The translations under genes were made by a program, and so were the position numbers. From Duganella levis (GTDB lineage: Bacteria; Pseudomonadota; Gammaproteobacteria; Burkholderiales; Burkholderiaceae_D): a DNA stretch of 64,000 nucleotides. The first letter of the stretch is position 1. Each line of letters begins with the position of its first letter. This document shows, one piece after another, positions 49,624 through 57,453 of this stretch. The notes beneath the pieces are model-generated. The model did not search any database and was not told the DNA's origin. It worked only from the letters and a program-made list of their open reading frames with translations. The DNA is taken from assembly GCF_009857605.1 (NCBI RefSeq), contig NZ_WWCT01000022.1:78632-142631 (forward strand), in the 5' to 3' direction.

Positions 49624-52600
49624 TGGCTGAACAAGACAACCCTTCTCAAGATAACGCTGCGCCGGCCGCCAAGCCGCGTCGCTGGCCGCGCCGCGTGGCG
49701 ATCGGCTTCGGCGTGCTGGTGGTGCTGCTGGTTGGCGCGTTCTGGCTGCTGGGCCGCGAGTCGACCTTGCAGCAGCTGGTGCAGCGGATTTCCACCGCCA
49801 GCGGCGGGCAGATTGCGGTGACGGGCGTGAGCGGGTCGCTGTACCACCGCATGCACATCGATAAGCTGGTGTACCGCAGCAAAGGCAGCGTGGTGACAGC
49901 GGAACAGATTGATATCAACTGGTCGCCGTTGCAGTATTTTTCGGAAGGGCTGACCATCAGTGAGCTGCATACCCGCAGCCTGCTGGTGCAGAGTAGCGGG
50001 CCATCCGATCCGTCGACGATGCCGGAGACCCTGGCGTCGCCGATCAAGCTGAGTATCTCGGATGGGCGGCTGGACAAGCTGACGCTGACCAACGATACCG
50101 GCAGCAACGTCATCGACAACCTGCGCTTCCAGCTGGAGGGCGACAAGCAGGCGTGGCGTTTGCAAAGCGCCTCCGCGCACACGGCGTTCGGCGACATCAA
50201 GGCCGATGCAACCATCGCCGGCGCCAAGCCATTCGCGCTGCAAGGCAAGGCGACGCTGGTCTACGGTGTCTCAGCGCCGGCAGGTACGGCAATCACCGGC
50301 GGTGCGTCGGGGCCCGGCGGCGCGGCGGCGAATGGCGTGGCCGCAACGGGCGGCATGCCGGCTGGCGGCGCGAAGCTGGCGGTGCAGGCCAGCGGCGATT
50401 TGGCGCTACTCCAGTTGAAGGTACAAGGCGCGGCCAATGGCGCGAGCGGCGACGTGGCGCTGGCATTGGCGCCGTTCGATCCGATCATCCTGCGCGCCAT
50501 CGACCTGACCGGGCGTGATCTCGATCCCGCCGGCTTCAACGCCGAATGGCCGGAAGCGAAGTTCGGCCTCAAACTGACCGCCGCCATCGCCAAGGACCAA
50601 AAACTCTCCGGCCAGTTCGCCTTGGTCAACCAAGGCAGGGCCGCGCCGCTGGATCAGAAAGGCCTTCCCCTGCAAGCCTTCAGCGGACGCCTGGACGGCA
50701 CCCTCACTTCCTCCTTGCTGGACAACGTGCTGCTGGACCTCGGCGCCGCAGGCAAATTCACCGGCGGCGGCAAAGTAGACCGCAGCGGCCCGGACGCAGG
50801 CATCGACGCCGCCAACTTCAAGCTGCACACCGACCGCTTCGACCTGAAAGACATCCACACCAGTATCAACAAAACCGCCATCGCCGGCGATATCTCCCTC
50901 ACCAGCACACCGAAGAAGCAAGCGCTGACCGCCAATCTGGCCGACAAAGGTCTGCGCCTCGATCTGCAAGCCTCACTGGCCGACGCGCTGCTGCAAGTGC
51001 ATCAAGTCCGCCTGCAAGCCAAAAAAGGCAGCATCACCGCCATCGGCCAGGCCAGCCTGAAAGACAAACAACCGTTCAGCGCCAAGCTGACCGCCGACCA
51101 CTTCGATCCGTCCGCGCTCGGCACCGGCTACCCCATCGCCGACCTGAATGCCGACATCAACGCCAAAGGCTACCTGTCGCCGGCATGGCAAGTGGCGGCC
51201 GCGTTCCAGATCAAGGCCAGCAAGTTGATGGGCCAGACGCTGACCGGCAACGGCAAACTGAATGCAGACGCTAAACACATCAGCGGCGTCGACGCGCACC
51301 TGGCCATGGCGCAGAACACGGCAGACGTCAGCGGCAATTTCGGCGCACCGGGCGAGCAGTTGAAGTGGAAGATCGACGCGCGCCAGTTGTCTGCGGTGAG
51401 CAGCGATTTGTTAGGCGCCATCACCGCCAGCGGCGTGGTCACAGGCAGCATGGAAGCGCCGCGCAGCAGCTTTGAAGCGGATGCCAAAGGCCTGGCCCTG
51501 GCGTCGGCCGTAGTCAAGCGGCCAAGCGACAGCCTGATACACGCGGCCGGCGACGTGGCCGTGGTCAAAGGCACGCCGGAGCTGAAACTGAGCGGCACCG
51601 TGCAGCGTTTTAATCCGCTGTCGTTTGGCGCGGCGCAGGCGGGCTCCGTCAACGCTAACTTTAGCGGCGATGCGCGCCTGTCCAGCGATTGGCGCGCGGG
51701 CGTCAACCTGACCTTGCAGCCTTCTACGTTTGCCAATGCGCCGTTGTCCGGCTATGCCAAGCTGACAGCGTCCAAGGGCAGCGTGAACAACGCGGATATC
51801 GATTTGCATCTGGCGACCAACAGCTTGCAGGCCAAGGGGAGCTTTGGCAGCGCGCTCGATAAGCTGGAGTGGAAACTCGATGCGCCGCAACTTGGGTCGC
51901 TCGGGCCGCAGTTCGGCGGCGTGCTGCGCGCGAACGGCACGCTGTCCGGCACCGCTGCGCGGCCAGCGCTGGCGCTCACGCTGGACGGCAGCAACCTGCG
52001 CGCACCCGGCCAGCAGCAAGTGGGCAGCATCCGCGGCAGCGCCACGCTGGGCAATACGATTGCGATGGCTAGCAGCGCGCCAGCGAACGCGAAACGGGGA
52101 GCGGCGGCGGAAGCAATGGCCGACGTGCCACTGGTCAGCGACATCGAAATCACGCGCTACGTCTCCCCTGCCATCTCGCTCGACAAGGTGCGGCTGCAAA
52201 CCAGCGGCACGCGCTCCGCCCACATCATCCAGCTGAGCGCCGCCAACCCGGACTTCGACGCCGCCCTGCGCGTCAAAGGCAGCTGGGCCAATGACACCTG
52301 GACCGGCGCCATCGACACGCTGCAAAACAAAGGCCGCTTCGCCCTCACGCTGGCTGCCCCGGCACCGCTGAAACTGACCGCACCGGCAGACACCGGCGTC
52401 GCCGGCCTGCTCAAGCCCGAACAGATCGCGCTGGGCAGTACCACCATCAAACTCCCCGCCGGCACCATCCGCATCGACAACCTGGAAAAATCCGGCGCCG
52501 CATGGCGCAGCAAAGGCCAGGCCGCCGGCGTGCCGGTCAACTACCTCGCGCAGCTGTCCGACGCCTGGCGCGACAACGTCCGCAGCAACATGACCATCGG

Positions 52601-54161
52601 CGCCGAATGGGGTCTGGACCTGCAAGCCACCAGCCGCACGCTGGCCGGCATGGTCCACGTCTACCGCGAACAGGGCGACCTGACCATCATCGGCGCCGAC
52701 CTGCCGCAAGCGCTCGGCCTGCGCACGCTGGACGCCCGCGCTGACGTCAACGACGGCACGCTGCGGGTCCAGCTCAACGTCGACGGCACCCGCGCCGGCC
52801 AGGCCAAACTGGATGGCAGCGCCCAACTGCGCGACGGTCGCCTGGCCGACGACAGTACCTTCACCCTGACCGGCAGCGCCAATATGGGCTCCCTCGCTTG
52901 GCTGGCGCCACTGGCCGGCCAACCGGGCCTGGAAATCGACGGCACCTTCAAGATGGCCGTCAACGGCAGCGGCACCATCGGCGCGCCGCAGCTGAGCGGC
53001 GACATCACCGGCGACAAGCTGGTGGTCAACTGGCTCGATCAGGGCATCAAGCTGCGCAACGGCCAGTTGCAGGCGCGCCTGACCGGCGACCAGCTGCAAC
53101 TGCAAAAGCTGGCCTTCGACGGCAACCAAGGCCGCGCGCAAGCGGATGGCTGGATACGCTACGCCGCCAACGAAGCCACCATGCAGCTCAAGCTGACCGC
53201 CGACAAACTGGAAGTGCTGTCGCGTCCCGACCGTATCCTGGTGGTCAGCGGCACCAGCACCTTGACGCGCGACGCCAAGCGCTTCCAGCTGGACGGCAAA
53301 TTCCGCGCCGCCCGCGCCAACATCGAACTGGCCGGCGCCGACACGCCGACACTGAGCGACGACGTGGTCATCGTCGGCAAAGGTGCAGCGCCAACCAAGG
53401 CCGCACAAGGAATGCCGCTGAATATCGACGTCGAAGCGGACCTCGGCGACGACTTCAATCTGCAAGGCAAAGGGCTGGAGGCGCAGCTGGCCGGATCGCT
53501 GCGCATCCGCGTGGCAGACCGCCGGCCGCCGCGCGTCACCGGCAGCATTCGCGTGGCCAGCGGCACCTACGCGGCATATGGGCAAAAACTGGTGATCGAT
53601 CGCGGCGTGATCAACTTCACCGGCGCCTACGATAATCCGGGCCTCAACATCCTCGCCGTGCGCCGTGGGCCGGAAGGCGAAGCGCTGAGCGAAACCAATG
53701 TGGAAGCGGGCGTGGAAGTGCGCGGCACCGCGCTGGCGCCGCAGGCCAAGCTGGTCTCCACGCCATCGGTATCCGATAGCGACAAGCTGGCGTGGCTGGT
53801 ACTGGGCCACGGCATCGACAGCACGCAGGGCAACGACATGGCGCTGCTCGGCACCGCCGCCGGCGCGCTGTTTGGCGGCGCCGGCCAAGGCAAGCTGGCC
53901 AAGTCGCTGGGGGTGGATGAACTGGGCGTGGGCCAGGCGGCCGGCACCTCGTCGGCAGGTGCGGCGACCGGCTTGCAGAATACCGTGGTCACGGTCGGCA
54001 AGCGCATCTCGTCGCGCGCCTACCTGAGTTTTGAACAGGGTGCGAGCACGGCGACCAGCCTGGTCAAGCTCAAATACAAACTGAACCCGCGCATCACGCT
54101 GCAATTCCAGACCGGCACCAACAACGCGCTGGACGTGCTGTACACCTGGGCGTTTGACTAG
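49623..54161 (+). CDS. tamB: TamB, inner-membrane AsmA-like translocation module
   Basis: 1512 residues, in the usual range of TamB (1250-1600). An N-terminal signal anchor (about 20-42, VAIGFGVLVVLLVGAFWLLG) is followed by a long AsmA/DUF490-type repeat of beta-strands that forms a hydrophobic groove. It ends in the conserved TamB domain with RRPPRVTGSIRVASGTYAAYG, VINFTGAYDNPGLNILAVRR and the terminal TNNALDVLYTWAFD. A Gly/Ala-rich insert (about 215-250) is specific to this protein. It works with TamA upstream (overlapping start). Its TAG shares two bases with the stop of a small minus-strand ORF. Confidence 0.95.
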   Translation: MAEQDNPSQDNAAPAAKPRRWPRRVAIGFGVLVVLLVGAFWLLGRESTLQQLVQRISTASGGQIAVTGVSGSLYHRMHIDKLVYRSKGSVVTAEQIDINWSPLQYFSEGLTISELHTRSLLVQSSGPSDPSTMPETLASPIKLSISDGRLDKLTLTNDTGSNVIDNLRFQLEGDKQAWRLQSASAHTAFGDIKADATIAGAKPFALQGKATLVYGVSAPAGTAITGGASGPGGAAANGVAATGGMPAGGAKLAVQASGDLALLQLKVQGAANGASGDVALALAPFDPIILRAIDLTGRDLDPAGFNAEWPEAKFGLKLTAAIAKDQKLSGQFALVNQGRAAPLDQKGLPLQAFSGRLDGTLTSSLLDNVLLDLGAAGKFTGGGKVDRSGPDAGIDAANFKLHTDRFDLKDIHTSINKTAIAGDISLTSTPKKQALTANLADKGLRLDLQASLADALLQVHQVRLQAKKGSITAIGQASLKDKQPFSAKLTADHFDPSALGTGYPIADLNADINAKGYLSPAWQVAAAFQIKASKLMGQTLTGNGKLNADAKHISGVDAHLAMAQNTADVSGNFGAPGEQLKWKIDARQLSAVSSDLLGAITASGVVTGSMEAPRSSFEADAKGLALASAVVKRPSDSLIHAAGDVAVVKGTPELKLSGTVQRFNPLSFGAAQAGSVNANFSGDARLSSDWRAGVNLTLQPSTFANAPLSGYAKLTASKGSVNNADIDLHLATNSLQAKGSFGSALDKLEWKLDAPQLGSLGPQFGGVLRANGTLSGTAARPALALTLDGSNLRAPGQQQVGSIRGSATLGNTIAMASSAPANAKRGAAAEAMADVPLVSDIEITRYVSPAISLDKVRLQTSGTRSAHIIQLSAANPDFDAALRVKGSWANDTWTGAIDTLQNKGRFALTLAAPAPLKLTAPADTGVAGLLKPEQIALGSTTIKLPAGTIRIDNLEKSGAAWRSKGQAAGVPVNYLAQLSDAWRDNVRSNMTIGAEWGLDLQATSRTLAGMVHVYREQGDLTIIGADLPQALGLRTLDARADVNDGTLRVQLNVDGTRAGQAKLDGSAQLRDGRLADDSTFTLTGSANMGSLAWLAPLAGQPGLEIDGTFKMAVNGSGTIGAPQLSGDITGDKLVVNWLDQGIKLRNGQLQARLTGDQLQLQKLAFDGNQGRAQADGWIRYAANEATMQLKLTADKLEVLSRPDRILVVSGTSTLTRDAKRFQLDGKFRAARANIELAGADTPTLSDDVVIVGKGAAPTKAAQGMPLNIDVEADLGDDFNLQGKGLEAQLAGSLRIRVADRRPPRVTGSIRVASGTYAAYGQKLVIDRGVINFTGAYDNPGLNILAVRRGPEGEALSETNVEAGVEVRGTALAPQAKLVSTPSVSDSDKLAWLVLGHGIDSTQGNDMALLGTAAGALFGGAGQGKLAKSLGVDELGVGQAAGTSSAGAATGLQNTVVTVGKRISSRAYLSFEQGASTATSLVKLKYKLNPRITLQFQTGTNNALDVLYTWAFD

Positions 54162-54271
54162 GTCGGATTGTGGTCGGGGACAGGATCATCCTGCGGCACC
54201 GGATGCGGAACATTCGGCGGCGCGGGATCATCCACTGGGACAGGATCGGGGGCGCGGTGGAATAATTTCAT
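54158..54271 (-). CDS. Pro/Asp-rich 37-residue miniprotein
   Basis: A 37-codon frame starts at the ATG at 54269-54271 with AGGAG eight bases upstream, a strong ribosome-binding site. The peptide is MKLFHRAP followed by repeated DPVP/DDPAPP/DDPVPD units. It ends in TAG at 54158-54160, overlapping the tamB stop on the other strand. No signal peptide. The plus-strand reading at 54168-54392 over the same bases is less credible. Such short Pro/Asp proteins are easily missed by gene callers. Function unknown. Confidence 0.55.
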   Translation of the reverse strand: MKLFHRAPDPVPVDDPAPPNVPHPVPQDDPVPDHNPT

Positions 54272-54307
54272 GGTTGTCACTCCTGGCAAAAGAACACCAG
54301 CCCCATT

Positions 54308-56776
54308 CTACGCCGTTGCGTTTTTGACGTATTTCTCCAGCCAGGCATTGGTTTCGTACAGCATGTGCAGGATCGATTCGCGCGCGCGGTAGGCGTGCGA
54401 TTCGTTCGGCAGCATCACCAGTCGCGCCGTGCCGCCCAGGCCTTTGATGGCCTGGAACATGCGCTCGCTCTGGATCGGGAAGGTGCCGGAGTTGCTGTCT
54501 TCCGCGCCGTGAATCAGCAGCATCGCATCCTTGATCTTGTCGGCGCTGTTAAACGGCGACATGGCCTGATACACCGCCGGCACCTGCCAGTACGGCCTTT
54601 CCTCCGACTGGAAACCGAATGGCGTCAAGGTGCGGTTATACGCGCCGCTGCGCGCGATCCCGGCGCGGAACAGGCGCGTATGCGCCAGTAGGTTGCCGGT
54701 CATGAAGGCGCCATACGAATGGCCGCCGACCGCGATCCGGTGCCGGTCCGCCACGCCGCGCCGCACCACCTCCTCCACCGCTGCTTCGGCAGATGCCACC
54801 AGCTGCGGCAGATAGGTATCGTTGGGCTCCTCGTCGCCACTGCCCACAATCGGGAACGACGGATTATCCAGCACCGCATAGCCCATCGCCAGGAAGGCCG
54901 CCGGCCCCCAGTAGCTGACGGCGTTGAAGCGGTATGGCGAACCGGTAGTCTGGCTGGCCGCGCCGGCCGACTTGAACTCCTGCGGATAAGCCCACATCAG
55001 CATCGGCAGCGGACCATCGCGCGCAGCATCGTACTCCGGCGGCAGCATCAGCGTCGCCGTCAGCTCCACACCGTCCGCACGCGGATAGCGGATCTGCTCC
55101 TTGTACACATCCTTCAACTGCGGCGTTGGATGCGGATAGCTGGTCAGCGCCGCCAGTTGCTCGCCTTCCGGCTTGGTCAGGTCTCGCAGATAATAATTCG
55201 GCCGCTCGGTCGGCGATTCGCGCGTGGTGAGCAGCAGCGTGCCATCGTCATTCAGCACCGCCGCCACGTTTTCAAAATACGGCGCGGCGCTCTGGAACAA
55301 ACGCTCCTTGTGGCGCGTGGTCAGGCTCAAACGATCGAGGAACGGCCGGTCGCCTTCCGGCGTGGCGCCGGCGCCGTCCAGCAGCACCGTGGTGCCAGGG
55401 CCGATCAGCAAACGCGGGAAGCCGTTCGCATCGGCGCGCATCACCGGCGAGCCTGGGCTGTTGTAGCGGTCCTCGTAGGAGCCGGAATAAATCAGTTCCG
55501 GCGGCGTCGATAAATGCGCCGGTTCGATCATCCATTGCTTGTAATCGCGCGTCTTGTGCCAGCGCTCATTGATCAGCGCCACATCGTCGCGTCCCCAGGC
55601 AATGCCGGCGTAGCGCATGGTCAGCCGCGCCAGCACCTTGGGCGGTTCGCGGAACGGCGCCGCCTGCAGCAGCACCAGGTCACGGATGCCGTCCACCACC
55701 TCGCACGCCGGATCGCCGCCGTCCTGCGCCTCGGCCCACGCCAGGCTGGCCGGCGCATCGGAACGCCACGACACATGGCGCACGCCGACGGACACTGCGT
55801 CATTCCCCGGCGGCAGTCCCTCTTCCAGCGGCAGGTTGGCTACCGTGTGCACCACATCGCCATGCAAGTCGCGCACTTCGATCCGTTCGCCGAAACTGGA
55901 CACCGGCACGATGTACGAATACGGCCGCGTAATGCTCTGCGTCAGAATGTACTCGCCGCTCGGCGACAGCGAGGTGCGCGAGAACTGGCCCGGCGCACCG
56001 ACCAGCCGCGTCTTGCCATGCAAGTCGATGATCGCCATCTGCACCGTGACGTAATACTCGAACAGGCGCACGTCGTCTTCGCTCTTCAGCAGATCCTGGT
56101 AAGTGCGCAGCTGGCGCACATGGCCGTCCGAGGTCGAGTCCTGCTCGATCGGCCCGGACGGAATGCCGCTGCCCACCGGCGCCTTGCCCATGCCGGCCGG
56201 ACGCCAATGCACCAGCAGCCCGCTGCTGTCCGGCAGCCAGTTGAAGCCGCGCGTCAGCACCGCCGACAAAGGTTGCGGCGACAGCTTGCGCGCCTTGCCT
56301 TCGGCCAGATCCACCACCCACAGTTCTACCGAGCCGCGCTCGCCCTTCAGCGATACATGGGTGAACGCCAGGTGGCGCTGGTCCGGCGACCAGCTCAGGT
56401 CCGACACGCGCAGGCCGCGCGGCAGGCCGCGAATGCGGCGCTCCTTGCGCGTGGCCACATCCAGCAAGGCCAGGTCGGTGCCGAACGAGAAACGGGACGA
56501 AGAACAGGTGCGCGGATTAATCCGCAGGCCGGCCAGCTTCAGCTCCGGCTGCGCCACTTCGGCGATGTCGGGCAGCGGTGGCGTTTGCACCACAGCGACG
56601 ATGTCGCGGCGGGGACTGAGACTGAGGCCGGGCGAACGCGCCGCATCGACAATGGCTTGCAAGGCAGCAGGCGGCAAGCGATAACCACCGGACTGCGCCC
56701 CCTCCTGAGCACCTGCCTGCGGCGAAGAGGCCATCAACCCCAGATTCAGCGGCAGCACGGATAACGGTTTGTTCAT
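54308..56776 (-). CDS. S9-family (prolyl oligopeptidase-type) serine peptidase
   Basis: 822 residues from the ATG at 56774-56776 (AAGGAC six bases upstream); 20 further codons upstream lack support. A probable signal region lies at about residues 1-24 (SVLPLNLGLMASSPQAGAQ). A beta-propeller (about 60-520) is followed by a C-terminal alpha/beta hydrolase domain with nucleophile Ser687 in GGHSYGAFMTG, acid in HGAEDSNSGTFP and His in PNESHAYRARES. The lineage resembles the S9D glutamyl-peptidase/dipeptidyl-peptidase group. It is presumably periplasmic peptide catabolism. Monocistronic, divergent from the CcdC-like gene. Confidence 0.9.
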   Translation of the reverse strand: MNKPLSVLPLNLGLMASSPQAGAQEGAQSGGYRLPPAALQAIVDAARSPGLSLSPRRDIVAVVQTPPLPDIAEVAQPELKLAGLRINPRTCSSSRFSFGTDLALLDVATRKERRIRGLPRGLRVSDLSWSPDQRHLAFTHVSLKGERGSVELWVVDLAEGKARKLSPQPLSAVLTRGFNWLPDSSGLLVHWRPAGMGKAPVGSGIPSGPIEQDSTSDGHVRQLRTYQDLLKSEDDVRLFEYYVTVQMAIIDLHGKTRLVGAPGQFSRTSLSPSGEYILTQSITRPYSYIVPVSSFGERIEVRDLHGDVVHTVANLPLEEGLPPGNDAVSVGVRHVSWRSDAPASLAWAEAQDGGDPACEVVDGIRDLVLLQAAPFREPPKVLARLTMRYAGIAWGRDDVALINERWHKTRDYKQWMIEPAHLSTPPELIYSGSYEDRYNSPGSPVMRADANGFPRLLIGPGTTVLLDGAGATPEGDRPFLDRLSLTTRHKERLFQSAAPYFENVAAVLNDDGTLLLTTRESPTERPNYYLRDLTKPEGEQLAALTSYPHPTPQLKDVYKEQIRYPRADGVELTATLMLPPEYDAARDGPLPMLMWAYPQEFKSAGAASQTTGSPYRFNAVSYWGPAAFLAMGYAVLDNPSFPIVGSGDEEPNDTYLPQLVASAEAAVEEVVRRGVADRHRIAVGGHSYGAFMTGNLLAHTRLFRAGIARSGAYNRTLTPFGFQSEERPYWQVPAVYQAMSPFNSADKIKDAMLLIHGAEDSNSGTFPIQSERMFQAIKGLGGTARLVMLPNESHAYRARESILHMLYETNAWLEKYVKNATA

Positions 56777-56871
56777 GGGCGTCCTTTCAGTCCAGTTTGC
56801 GTATGCTAGCCTTGATTGCCGATCCGTGCCGTACAATCACAGTTTTTCAGATTTTCGAATTCGGACAGATT

Positions 56872-57405
56872 ATGGAAATGACCACAATCGTATTGCTGCT
56901 GCTGGTGCCGCTGGCGGTATGGCGTATTTATTCGCGTCTCAAGATCGTCCTGGGCCGCACCAAGTCCGAACTGTGGCGCCATTACACCACGCTGGCCGTC
57001 ATGATCGTCATGCTGCTGGCGGTCGCGGTACAAATCTTCGGCAACTGGATCGCCATGGCGGCACTGCTGGCCGGTGCGCTGGTCGGCGCCTTCCTCGGCC
57101 AGCGCAACTTCAAGATGAGCCGCCTGGAGAATCGCCCCGAAGGCTTTTTCTACACGCAGAACCGCAAGCTCGCCCTGCTGGTCATTATGCTGTTCATCAG
57201 CCGATTGATCTACCGCTTATTTGAGGCCTATCTGCACATGCACAATGGCCTGCCGCTCGATCCGGACTTCCTGGGCAATCCGCTCACGGCGTGGCTGTTT
57301 GGCCTGCTGGGTGGCTTCTACGGCCTGTATGCATGGCGGCTGGTGGAATGGCGCCGCGCGCAGAAGCCGGTGCCACGCCCGATTGACATCTTCGACATCA
57401 AATAA
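56872..57405 (+). CDS. CcdC-like (DUF1453) membrane protein
   Basis: 177 residues from the ATG at 56872. Five hydrophobic segments: roughly 3-17, 40-60, 62-78, 100-118 and 138-158. The pattern RPEGFFYTQNRKLALLVIMLFISRLIYR resembles DUF1453/CcdC membrane proteins, where a similar 'GffytpN...l..lf..R' block follows the third segment; the assignment is moderate. GGACAG lies upstream of the ATG. It ends at a bidirectional terminator facing the condensin operon. Confidence 0.7.
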   Translation: MEMTTIVLLLLVPLAVWRIYSRLKIVLGRTKSELWRHYTTLAVMIVMLLAVAVQIFGNWIAMAALLAGALVGAFLGQRNFKMSRLENRPEGFFYTQNRKLALLVIMLFISRLIYRLFEAYLHMHNGLPLDPDFLGNPLTAWLFGLLGGFYGLYAWRLVEWRRAQKPVPRPIDIFDIK

Positions 57406-57408
57406 AAA

Positions 57409-57430
57409 AGGGCCGCGACATAGCGGCCCT
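57409..57430. terminator. Bidirectional terminator
   Basis: AGGGCCGC (57409-57416) pairs with GCGGCCCT (57423-57430) with a 6-base loop. A run of A (57404-57409) precedes it, giving a U-tract for minus-strand transcription of the condensin operon. It serves the convergent genes ending at 57405 and 57454. Confidence 0.75.
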
Positions 57431-57453
57431 CCTTAAGAAACGTTCCTTCCCGA

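Noticed and set aside
54168..54392. A plus-strand 74-codon gene following tamB.
   Set aside because: It runs into the 3' end of the S9 peptidase gene, has no ribosome-binding site, and competes with a better-supported minus-strand miniprotein.
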